Shown one piece after another: positions 34,034 through 45,123 of a stretch of DNA of 64,000 nt (positions within the stretch are counted from its first letter, which is position 1; each line of letters opens with the position of its first letter). This stretch comes from Branchiostoma floridae. Taxonomy: Eukaryota; Chordata; Leptocardii; Amphioxiformes; Branchiostomatidae. The DNA is taken from positions 26,793,810 to 26,857,809 of the forward strand of contig NC_049979.1 of assembly GCF_000003815.2 (NCBI RefSeq). The letters run 5' to 3'. Below the pieces are notes generated by a model. That model did no database searches, had not been told where the DNA came from, and was given only the letters and a program-made list of their open reading frames with translations. The position numbers and the translations under genes are program-made.

Positions 34034-37000
34034 CATGGCTGTTGTTGTTGTGCACTAGTTCTACTTTTTAGTCTTGTCGCAGTCGTGGTAGTGGCAGTGG
34101 TTTTAGGCCTTAAGTTTGGGAGGACACTCTCCGACTCTGATTCTGCCAAAGTGACCTTGACCAACGCTACCACTGCGGTGTCGTCTAACTCTAACTCTAA
34201 CAGTACCACGACATCCTTAATACCAACGATCACACCTACAGAGGAATTGGGTAAGTCACTATCAAACTATCTTTGCTTGCTCTTTACATTTGTCATATGT
34301 CCATTATGTAACATTGGGACATATAGAATTTAGTAGATTTTTCTATCATTTCTTTTTGGTGATAAGTTAGATCAATCGTATAGAAATGAATACAATTAAA
34401 GGGCGTACGAAACCAAAGAACAACATTTTCTGTTTATGTTCCACAACCAAGGTATTATTATTCAATCAACATACACGTTCGCATTTGCACCAAATATACA
34501 CCATCAAAAATCATTCGATTCAGAGTCGAGGTTTTTGTCGCAAGGTAATCTAATTAAGCATATAAGTGATGTCATAGTAAACATGGCAACCAGTTCGGAA
34601 CACAGCACAGTGGCTCAGGAAAAATGTACTTTAAAGAGCCACGACAGAAAATATTGTAGTGTGTTGCAATTACAGAAAGTTACAATAATTTAGAAGTATA
34701 ATAAGCACCGTTTGCTTCTCAAAAGTACGTTTTTCACAAACCGTGGTGCTAGTGTATGCAGAAATGTCCAGCCAATAGAACTATAAACCTGTATCTGTTG
34801 CTTCTACGTAACTAGGGTATCTCTTTTCCCTGTTGTAACACTGGCTGTGTTTCTGGCCCTTATTCGGCTGACCATCACTACAGATTCTACCCAAGTCACC
34901 TTGGTCAGCAGTTCTACGAAGATGTTGACCAAAAGTTCCATGATGTCCACTGCAGAATCATTGACCACACCCAGCAATGATAAGGGTAAGTCAGAGGGTC
35001 ACGATATATCAGACCATTGTCACAAAATCTCGGCTTTTGTCTTAGAGAAGACAAAACGTAATGCATTGCCCACACTTCGACAACCTACACCTCCCATGAC
35101 CATGACCATGACCATGACCATGACCATGACCATGACCATGACCATGACCATGAGAAAATACCCGGTGAGTTCCCTACCAAAACGTCCCCCAAAAGCTTCT
35201 GAGACAATCCATGATCAACCTATTTCCTGTCATGTCTTCTTCTGTTATCAGCGTTACAAGAGGACACTTTGGAATCGTCAAAGTTTCTATGACTTTGCTC
35301 GACTTTACACAATACTTGATGCACAAGTTTAACAAATAGCAGCGTTACTATATGTATTACCGATGCCAGCCCCCAAAGCCAGAAAACTGGAAAAAGCGGG
35401 CTATGTTGTTGTTAGACAAGACAGGTACCTGTACATGCATGTTGCATGAAACAATCAGTTCATAATTTTATCCTGAATAATGCAAGTTCAGTTCAGTTAA
35501 AACCCTGGGCAAAATGATCAGTGTTGGTCTTTTTTGCCCTATTGATCAACTTATTATGGTCTCTTTGTAGCTCTCTTGTGTAACTTGTTATGGTATACCA
35601 GCAGACCCGTTTCAGATGACATTGGGTGCTTTATCTGACAACCGTTGTCACCCGTGTTATATTTCAGACTGCGGCAGCCGCAATTCATCCTGCGTTGAAT
35701 GCATTGGAAATATAAAGGTGGGTACAAACGCGGGACTTTATGGTTTAATGTACCGTCACTAATGTGTGCAATCGTGCGTCCAGACTAAAGGTGCGTTCTC
35801 ACTGCACTTGCGTCACGTTTGCGTCACTGCGGGGTTCGAAAGATACTCATCGAATTTCAGAGATTTGAAAAAGCGAATTTTCTTATTTTTTGTGTATTTG
35901 TCGTCTTGTAAGTCAAACTTTTACGTATTACGCAATATCTAAATTATAAAAATCGGAGAAAATAACAAAACAGTGACGAAGTGCACGAACTTCGCAGTAA
36001 CGCAAGCTTGACGCAAGTGGGCATGAATGTACAATAAAGGCTTTAACATTACTTTATATTGTATTGCAAATAATCATGCAGGATAAGATAATATTATCAT
36101 TTTCATCATCAACCATCAGAAAATAAAAGCAATCTGTTGTTTTCGTCCACCAGTGCTACTACTGCCACAATGACAACACCTGCCGTCTGTACCCGGCCTC
36201 GGCGGTTCTACCCACGGCAGAGTGTCCGCTGTCACAGGTGCGGTGGGGGGCTACTTGTGACGGTACGTAGGGAACAACCGATGTCCACAGAAATGCACTA
36301 CTACTTACGACAGTTTCTCCTTAGTTATAAAGTTTAAACTTTATTCCAACACGCACACAATAAGACTGGCAATAAAAATAAATAATAATAATGGTTTATT
36401 TCACAGAAGCATTTCGCAGCCTTTAGGCTGAATTGCACACTCCTTTCACATGAGAGTCAAAAATCGACTGTAGGAAATACAATTGATAATACAGCTGGGT
36501 AAAATATCATACATAAAGTTTACAGCCTAAAGATTAAAAGTATTTTTAAATTCTATTGATATGATTTACAGCAATAGGATAATCTTAGTGTTTGTAATGC
36601 TTTCTAATCTTGAACATTTTACATTGGTGGTCGATACAATACATGAACATTTAACAATACAATAACAATACAAGAATTAAAACTTGATGGGGTTTTCATT
36701 TACATATCAACTTATGCACCTGTCTACATACTGTTATTTAGCAAAGTAGTTAGATATGGAATTGGGCTGTTTCTGTAGCGCTCTGTGTGTACTGGCAATG
36801 TTACTAGTTGATTGTTTTGTCGCGTTACCCTACCGCTGACGTCTCCTCTACGCTTGGGAAGCCAATGTCGGTACTCGTCTGAGGCGTACAGGCTCTTCGC
36901 GAACTTCAGAACCAAAATGTTATTGCCATGGCGACGATTGATGTGAACATCAACATAACTGAAACGGGGTATCGACTGAAACTTCCCTGTGTATCGCACT

Positions 37001-37842
37001 ATCCCTGGCACAATTCACTAGCTCACCTGTAACCGAAACCTACAGCCAGGAGAAATGTACTAGCCCAGGTAGGTACAATGTAACGAAACAGCCTTCAGGA
37101 ATGGAATACACTGCTATCAGTTATCAGTATCAGCAATGAAAAGTTAATGTACTTCCCCTACTTCTAGTATACGCACACAACAGGGTTATTGTGAGGAGTA
37201 TAGTTGAGAAGAAAAAAAAATGAAGAAAGAACCAACTGCTTCCAACACTTTAGTACTTGAAGATTTCCTTGAATAACTTTCTTGCACCTAATCTACACGA
37301 CTTTCCTACTCAGCAATATTCCAGTCCTTTGGATAACTTGACGGTTGAACACAATGGATGTCTTCGCCACCCACAGCAATGATAGTCGATGCACGAATCT
37401 CCCGCTGGCTATGGATTAAATTACCACAGATGAGCTTCATTCGGATATCTCCAGTTTCTCCTGTTCGTGTCAAAGAGACGCGTTAATTTGGGACGGTCTG
37501 ACTATTGTATGAATATGATACATATGATGATGACGATACATGATGCAGAGGATTATGAAGAATTTGGCCGTGTTTACTTTCTTATATTCTAACAGTTAGA
37601 GAGGCACGCGGGCCATAAACAGTAATCAATGGTAGATTCCCCCTTTTTCAGTGAGTTTTGAGGTGCTCGTGATCGCTGTGTCTGTGGTCGGCGCAGTTAT
37701 CGTGCTGGCCCTGTGCTGTTGTTGCTGCTGCTGCTACTGTCGAAAGTCACAGAAGGGGTAAGCATTAATCTATAAACATTTTACCTTATAAGCTCTTCGG
37801 CTCTTGTCGTCTCGTGAGACGGTCGACAGCATCAGTTATAAG

Positions 37843-37932
<90 letters not shown>

Positions 37933-38694
37933 TAGATTTGCCTGTTTCTGTAAACGAGAGCAGTCCTTTTCCTGTTCAGAAAACAGGTAGGGGCGCTTTT
38001 GAGACCTGCAGAGCCAACTTTGATGTCGTATAACGCCAGAACGGCTTATGATAGAGCCACTAACTTTGATGACTTTTCCCCAAATTTAGTTTGCAATAAT
38101 TTCACAAAGTTTTGTAGAAATTCAATTTTTTTGTTTTTTTGTCTCCGATGTATTTCATATCTTTGAAATGATTGTCATTCTAGATTCGCAGAAGACCAAT
38201 TAATAAAAACAACCCTTTGTTGATTAGAAATTTAGATGTCACCAAGGATATACATATTTATGCAATGCCCTTTTCGTACCAGATGAAGTTACATTTTAGA
38301 AATGTAACCGGGGTAAGGGAATCAACCGTTTTAATTGGAAGAATAGACACAACATTTCTTTCATGACAAGATTAGCCCTAACAGTGCTTACTAATAAATT
38401 CTACAGTGGCTGCGGTGGCCTGCGTTGCTGTTCCTGCCGGAGCTGTTGTCGGAGCAGGTCAGTATCGGTGACTTGTTGTTTTGGTACATTGTGGGTTCAC
38501 CACCGTCGTTTCGCCATATGTACACGACTGTAGAAGTTCTTTCGCGACGGGCACAATTATATAATCCAATGCTTATGTTCTGCAGTGGAAGCGGTCGCCA
38601 TACTTGGAGGGATTTCAAATGGTCACGAGACAACCGCAGTAACCAGATGAACCCCAACAACTGGCGCTTCTGGAAGGCCCGTGAAATTGTTTGA
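34034..38694 (+). CDS. PTTG1IP-like gene C, start codon apparently lost
   Basis: Exon 1-like 34034-34250, then 35668-35717, 36154-36262, 37652-37757, 38407-38457, 38586-38694. Exon 1 keeps the Cys-rich start, a hydrophobic stretch (VAVVVVAVVLGLKF) and a long Ser/Asn/Thr segment. Relative to gene A, a deletion removed the ATG: the only nearby ATG (34035) is out of frame and stops after seven codons, and the correct frame has no ATG back to an upstream stop. Downstream exons look functional: DCGSRNSSCVECIGNIK, CYYCHNDNTC, VSFEVLVIAVSVVG followed by seven Cys, and a tail ending NQMNPNNWRFWKAREIV. A 51-base phase-2 exon (38407-38457, GLRCCSCRSCC) is unique to C. It may be a pseudogene, or use a non-AUG or remote start. 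Confidence 0.55.
34800..34985 (+). pseudogene. Degenerate second exon-1 copy (1b) in unit C
   Basis: In one frame this gives TLAVFLALIRL, then TDSTQVTLV and a Ser/Thr-rich stretch, ending in a donor of the same phase as exon 1 (G|GTAAGT). It parallels exon 1 of genes A-D and matches 40622-40796 of unit D. No in-frame ATG or good acceptor is present, so it is likely a relic exon duplication shared by C and D. Confidence 0.5.
35095..35153 (+). repeat. (CCATGA)n microsatellite
   Basis: About ten tandem copies of ATGACC lie in intron 1 of gene C. Read in one frame they spell Met-Thr repeats; this is not taken as coding. Confidence 0.9.
35790..36020. mobile_element. Putative MITE in gene C intron 2
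   Basis: The left end GTGCGTTCTCACTGCACTTGCGTCA is partly mirrored at the right by GTGACGAAGTGCACGAAC...GACGCAAGTGG. The AT-rich middle is non-coding, and it is absent from the other array units. Immediately after it, GTACAATAAAGGCTTTAAC resembles a LINE tail. Confidence 0.4.
37851..37928. repeat. (AT)n microsatellite
   Basis: A pure AT dinucleotide run of about 78 bases in gene C intron 4. Confidence 0.95.
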
Positions 38695-40155
38695 ATGGAG
38701 ACGTCGTTTGGTTTCGAAATAGTTGAGCTTTTGCTGGTATTTCTGGACGTCATTCCCGCTCTTTTCCACAATAAACCATGTATCAAGAAGGTTGTTATGA
38801 AATGTACAAAAGAATCAAAGCCTTATGAAAGCAACATGTCAATATGTACGACCGTATAAGTGATAAATAGTGAAATATTATCGAAAACAAAGCCGGATGT
38901 TGTTTTTTTTTCAATACAAATCACCTCAACTCAAACCTCGGCAAGTTATCAGAGTTGCGTAGCTATCAGCCACCTACGCGAGGAAAAAAACGTCCGGCGT
39001 TTGTTTGTTTGTTTCTTTATTTAGCTCTCTATTAGACTTTACAATTGCAAACTCTATTCTTCCTGTAAGGAGGCGAGGGAAAAGGGAGAGATGTTGGAGA
39101 GGTTCGGAAACAAATTCGTTGGTGACATTCTAAATATCATATAATGAATTTTGAAAATCTTTAGTTTGATTTTGAGAATACCCTTGCGTGATTGAAATTG
39201 AAATTGAAGATATTAAAGGTATCTAAGAAAATAGGCATTTTGGTTGTCGTAAGGTTGCCACTGTATTAAAGATTGTTTCACGAACCTGTGTATTTTCTGC
39301 ATATGAAGTATGTTACGGTGTACAATGTACCTTTAAGTATGTGAATATTTTGAAAAATACCTCAAGTTCTTGTAAGACGTACCAAATTGATATCTATGCT
39401 GCACATGTACAAGCATTAAAAGCTTTGCAGTTTTGAAATATGAAAGAGAATATCATCTTTGATAAGTAAGTAAACTAATGACCTGAAGCAAGGGCCAAAA
39501 TAAAAGGCCAGATCACTGTTGTAAATGAGAACACAGATATGAATACAATCATGTTATGACTTATAATATAACATGTATATTTTGCCGTCAGAAAGATTAC
39601 TCCCTACATAGTAACGTCTTCGAATACCGAAAAGCCTTATCACGTTCTATTTCAATAAAAAATGATGACGATCCCTCAACTCCTTTCTGTGTTATTCCCT
39701 CGCAAAAGCCTGCAGTTCCTAAATAAGCCGCTAGAAGGCCCAAACCTATACCACTTACTCTCGGACCCAATAGCTATCTACTACTGAAATATTACGACCA
39801 CAGCAAGTCCAGAACTCGAGATACCAAAGTAGGGAGCTCTGTTGCAGAACCGTAGCAAGCCGCTAGGGGCCCCAAAATCTAATCGTTTCCAGTTCTTATA
39901 AAGAACTACCCACATACTGAATATCAATACAATCCATTCAAGCGTTCTAGAGTTATGCTGGTCTTCTACAAACGTACAAACATACATACAAAAACACAAA
40001 CGCTACCCAAAACACAACCATCTCGGCGAAGGAAATTTAAAATCAAGACCGCATTACCGTTAACGCGGACTGATACCAACTTTCTCCCACCCGAAACTGT
40101 CGTCAACAATGACGCATTAAAAGACCCTGGTATTCAACACAACATGGTCGCCATC

Positions 40156-43100
40156 ATGTCGGAAGGGAGAGGCTATAACTGTTGTTGTGGTTTGCTAGTG
40201 GTATTTATTAGTCTTGCCTCTAATTCTGCTCAAGTGACCTTCAAGTTGGTCAACACTACCACCCCAGTGTCTTCTAACAGTACCATGTCTACCGTAACAC
40301 CTGCGATCACACCTACTGGGGAAGTGGGTAGGTCGCTATCAAACTATCATTACTAGCTCTTAGTTTTTACATATATAAAGGGAGGCGTTTAAAGGGTTCT
40401 TTACTACAACTCCTGTATTAGTTAGATAATCCTTAAGTTAAGTTATAGCACTGTAGTTATGTAGATGCCATACTTTGTACCTCGCACAATTTCAAAACAG
40501 AAGGGTCTAGTTTGAAATGGCTTAAGAAACTTAACAGGACACCAGTACATCTTTCCTTGAAGAATGTGCAGAAATGTTATTCTATAAAACTACAGTAACT
40601 GTATATGCTATTTCTATGTAACTGAGGTCTTTTTTTATCCCCGTTGCCACACTGGCTGTGCTTACGGGCCTTCTACGACTAAAAATCGCTACTGATTCCA
40701 CCCAAGTGACCCTGGTCAACAACTCTTCTACGATGTCCAGCAACATTTCCATGCTGTCCAGCACAGAATCACTAACTACACCCGGCATTGAAGGGGGTAA
40801 GTCGGGCGGTCACCAGATCACGGCCTTTGAGAAAACAAAACCAAACCGAATCACAATACAAGTGTGTATTACAGTATCACCGATGTTTACAGCCACTGTG
40901 TCAGTCAGATAGCACTATGAATTAACGTGCGTGTCTATACTAAATAGACAGGGAATGGTGTAAGTCCTTGATACGCTACAACAAGACAATTGATAAGCGA
41001 TGTTCAAAGATCCTTCAAAAGTGTCGTGTGCGTTTCGTGCCTTCTTTGGTTATTAGCGTTTCCTCACCGAACTGTAGAAACTTCAAAGTTTGGATGCCTT
41101 AGACTTATTCTAGTATGACGCGTCACATAGTCTTTCCACAAAATTAAACAAATAGCAGTGTAATTTATCACTATGACATTGTATTGTCTATTGCAGTCTG
41201 TCAGAGCTGCATTAAGTTGATTAGATATAAACTAGCAAAACTAGTTTGTTGTTAGACAGGACAGGTACCTTGATGTTGCATAAAACAGCTGGTACATAAT
41301 GTTAAATGTAATCTCAATAACTCTAACCCTGAGCAAAATGCTCAGCGTTGTTTTTTTTGTGCCATATTGTGGAGCTTGTTATGGTCTTCAATCGAGCTCC
41401 TTTGTGCAGCTTGTTATGGTATACTAGCAAACCATGATCGGATAATAAACGGTCCTATGTTTGACGACTGTTGTGATGTTATTACCTTTCAGACTGCAGC
41501 AGCCATAGTTCATGTGATGAATGCATCAGGGATGTGAAGGTGGGTTCGAAGGGTCAACAAAAGCTGCATGGGGGGGGGGGGCAATTTACCGATCGGTTTG
41601 GACAACAATGACTGCATCCAGTTATATACAGCATGCCTGTGTCTGCTAACACTCAACTTTCAAGTTATACTAATCATGTATGCAAGTCATTGAAACATTC
41701 GGTGCTGCAAATAGTCTACATAGGATCAGTCAATATAAGCTCACATGTTCATTTTCATGATTAGTAACAATTAGAAAATAGAAGCTCATAAAGCCACACC
41801 TCATTGCGGTTACAGCAATTTTCTTCAATCAATGACTGTTTTGTAAAGGTACAGTACATACCTCCCAAATTTTCGATGTCTACCAGCACATCTTCGTCAT
41901 GGGGAATGACTTGTTTTTGATTGAAGAAATCTGTTGTAACTGTATGCATACGTGACTGATGAACCTCTTCAACGACATCTCATTGCGTTGTTGTTTTGGT
42001 TATTTCCCCAGTGCTATTACTGCCTCAAGGACAACTTCTGTCGCATGTATCCAGCCTGTAGAGTTCTACCCACGTCGGAGTGTCCGCTGTCCGAGGTTCG
42101 GTGGGGAGCCACGTGTGACGGTGCGTAGCTACGTAGGAAACTGCGGATATCCACAGAACTGCACTGATCCTGAGGGCAGTTTCTCCTGTTCCTGTCGTAG
42201 CTGAACGCTTTGGTTTGGGGCTGACTATACATTGTATATGACTGACAAGATCGAAGGATAATGAAATTTTCTTTTACGTAATTACACATCAGTAATGTCA
42301 CTCATCTGCTTAGGCTAAGGTCACATTTCCACAAAGAGGCCCGGCCGGGCAGCTTTCAGGAACGATAATTATGACATAAAAGACAACAAAAACACAAAAC
42401 GGACCGAAAATAATTCTACGGCATGCACTGTGCATATCTATTGGCATAAATTTAAATTTTTCTTTTCCGCAAACAGCCCGGCAGGGCCCCGGGTAGGAAA
42501 TGTGATGTAGGCCTTACCGTTACGTTTCAATGCCAATCAAAAGTCAGCCTGGAGCCTCTAACCGCAGTTATATGAAGTCGATGTAGGTGGCGCTTTTGCG
42601 GCGAAAACACTGTCACAAACGAGGCTAACCCTGTAACACCGCCCCCACCCCCCACTAGGGTTCATCACTGGAGCTGACTTCCTTATCCAGACAGCCTCCT
42701 TAAAAAAACGGACACGTTTGAGGCGTTACCGGTTGTTTTTAAGAAAACGCTAATATCCTAAATTTTTATGTTCTACCAACCGGATTTAATTATTTTAGGA
42801 AGATCGAAGGATTCCAGTAAAAAGATGTTTGACCATGTTTAATATGAGCCACAAAAGTCTAGATACCAGCATGTTCATTTTTAGTAAATTTGGGAGGTAT
42901 GTACTGTACCTTTACAAAATAGTCATTGATTGAAGAAAATTGCTGTAACCGCAATGAGGTGTGGCTTTATGAGCTTCTATTTTCTAATTGTTACTAATCA
43001 TGAAAATGAACATGTGAGCTTATATTGACTGATCCTATGTAGACTATTTGCAGCACCGAATGTTTCAATGACTTGCATACATGATTGGTATAACTTGAAA

Positions 43101-45123
43101 GTTGAGTGTTAAACTCGCGTCTATCAAGTGTATTTGCAGACACAGGCATGCTGTATATAACTGGATGCAGTCATGAAAAGCGGCCTGCTGGCCGATTTGA
43201 GCTTCTCATGAATAAACAAAGGTTCAAACAAAGTACGTTCTCAATGTTGACACGGAAGCGACCGAAATAGTGCACTGACGCTAAACTGGCTGCTGTTACG
43301 TATACGCAGTTCTTAGAAAATCAATTCATTCCCCTTTTTTCAGTAAGCTTTAAGGTGCTTGTGGTCGCTGTGTCCGTGGTTGCTGCAGTCCTCGTAATAG
43401 CCATGTGTGTCTGCTGTTGTTGCTGTCTGAAGTGCCGAAGCAGGTTAGTGTTGACATTTATGAAGCCTTCTGCAACAGGATATATTGCTTAATCAATACA
43501 TTTGAAAATGAAATAAATTTTATTAGTCAGTCTACCCACTATGGAGCCAAAAGAAACAGACTATTTCGAACAGTTTCCACAATTTCACCGTTTCACTGCT
43601 TTTAAATTTTACCATTTATAAGATCACCAAAAGACTATATTTCTACTAAAAGCAAAGGCCCAAACCATCATAGAGTACGTGGAACAGTTCATGAACCACT
43701 TTCTTCAAAGAAAAAGTCAAACCCGATAATTGTATACATTGTGGCATACAGTTGATTAGACACTATATATCATACTTTGACGTATCACTCTATTTTCTAT
43801 ATTTTATCCTTCGAGACTGTACGTACATGCAGTTAGCCTTCGGGCATGATTTTACAAATATTGTGTATTTTTATTGTCATGATTCTTCAGTAACCACGTG
43901 TCTTCATCATTGCTTTAACCCTATTCAGATCGGGCTTTTTTGGTCATCCCTGGACGGGGGTGGGGGTGGGGGTGTCTGAGGTTGGGATGCTTTTCAGGCC
44001 CTCCACATCTAAGTCCTATAACTGTTGAACGACGTGCACTGCGGCCACCCAGGAAATGATATAGATATAATATCTGACAAGTATAAGACATTTGACGTTA
44101 CGGTGACGTAATATGAGGTAAATATGACGTCAACAAATTGATTGTATTGGCCGGACCGAAAAAAGTGTATTATCAGAAAGCTTCAAGTTTTGCTCCAAAA
44201 ATGTAATAGAAAGTGCAGATAACAGAGTTATAATGTTTGTTACGACTTGTGTTGCCAATAGCAGCATCAATGACGTAAAAATAACGTCATGAAAGATACC
44301 AGTTGGGATCCGCCATATTATATGTACCACCTTGTATTTTCAAAAATACTTTTTTTTGGCAACAAATAATCACAAAAGGTAATGGAAATGGACTACATAC
44401 ATTCATTTAGATGGTTTTAATGAAAATAACACCAAGTAGTTACAAATTCTAAGGGATAATAAGCTAGTTATTCTTGATCTGGCCATACGGTCCACCATCT
44501 TGGATTTGGGCTGATGGCGTCATCAAATTAGCATAATTTATGCATATATATGATTATGAAAGATATTCTTAATAACATAAGCTTTTATTTATGTAACAAA
44601 ATAGCAGTAATATAGCATATAAACGTAAAAATACTTTTTTTAGAACCGAAATTAGTGATTTTTGGCAAAATTGCCTGTCAACAAACGGTTGCCATGGAAA
44701 ATTTGTCAAACTTCTGGAAACTGTTACCAACAATATTTTAAGAAAACTCACCAAATTTGGTGTTTCTAGCATGATACGACATCAAAGTTGGCGCAAGCCT
44801 CAAAACCCCCTTCCCCCCGTCTGAATAGGGTTTAATAATTTATTTGCTGCAAACATGCGACGCAGTTCTGCCCTGTAGCATCTCCAAGAATATCGTTCGG
44901 TATTCTGAATATGCATACAATGCTTTTATGATTCTTATCTACGTATTGAATATCACTCTAACCTTACTCTGCTTATAGATTCTGCAGAGGAGACAGTCGC
45001 CATACTTGGAGGGATTTCCAATGGTCACGAGACAATCGCGCTAACCAGATGAACCCCAACAACTGGCGCTACTATAGCTCCCGCGCAATGGTACCTCCGT
45101 GGTATGAATATGAAAGCGCATAA
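40156..45123 (+). CDS. PTTG1IP-like cysteine-rich membrane protein, gene D
   Basis: Exons 40156-40327, 41493-41539, 42012-42120, 43344-43443, 44988-45123; phases join, about 187 residues (191 if the in-frame ATG at 40144 is used). Exon 1: NCCCGLLVVFISLAS signal-like core, then VNTTT and NST glycosylation sites. PSI-like module: DCSSHSSCDECIRDVK plus CYYCLKDNFC...CRVLPTSEC...WGATC. Exon 4: VSFKVLVVAVSVVAAVLVIA transmembrane helix and a Cys cluster. Exon 5: RHTWRDFQWSRDNR, then NQMNPNNWRYYSS, and a C-terminus longer than B or C ending WYEYESA. The stop codon directly abuts a LINE. Exon 3 is surrounded by an inverted repeat (41608-41872 and 42886-43174). The annotated chain appears complete; family as for gene A. 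Confidence 0.7.
40622..40796 (+). pseudogene. Degenerate second exon-1 copy (1b) in unit D
   Basis: This encodes SFFIPVATLAVLTGLLRLKI, then TDSTQVTLVNNSS, in one frame and ends at a phase-1 donor. A TAA stop lies immediately upstream and no ATG is in frame. It matches 34800-34985 of unit C. Confidence 0.5.
41608..41872 (+). repeat. Left arm of inverted repeat around exon 3 of gene D
   Basis: Starts ATGACTGCATCCAG and ends CCTCCCAAATTT, in intron 2. It is the near-exact reverse complement of 42886-43174. Confidence 0.85.
42311..42516. mobile_element. MITE with TAAGGTCACATTTCC ends
   Basis: About 206 bp in gene D intron 3. The left end CTAAGGTCACATTTCC is mirrored by GGAAATGTGATGTAGGCCTTA; GC-rich inner words CCCGGCCGGGC and GCAGGGCCCCGG follow the ends. 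Non-coding. Confidence 0.6.
42886..43174 (-). repeat. Right arm of inverted repeat around exon 3 of gene D
   Basis: Starts AAATTTGGGAGG and ends TGGATGCAGTCAT. It carries a 25-base insertion (about 43110-43135, AACTCGCGTCTATC) absent from the left arm. Confidence 0.85.
43914..44833. mobile_element. DNA transposon remnant with AACCCTATTCAGA ends
   Basis: About 0.9 kb in gene D intron 4. The left end TTTAACCCTATTCAGATCGGG is mirrored by CCCCGTCTGAATAGGGTTTAA. A relative in opposite orientation starts at 63107 (AACCCTATCCAGACTGGGG). Shared inner words include GCGCCAACTTTGA, AAAATATTGTTGG and CCATGGCAAC. No ORF is seen. A short relic end lies at about 27997-28012. Confidence 0.65.

Noticed and set aside
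34847-35332. Open frame with a Met-Thr repeat in unit C
   Set aside because: It begins at a GTG, reads through a splice donor into a (CCATGA)n microsatellite, and has no matching open frame in unit D.
42121-42204. EGF-like reading (NCGYPQNCTDPEGSFSCSC) after exon 3 of gene D
   Set aside because: It lies past a good splice donor. The same intronic stretch is present but not open in genes A, B and C, so the likeness is accidental.
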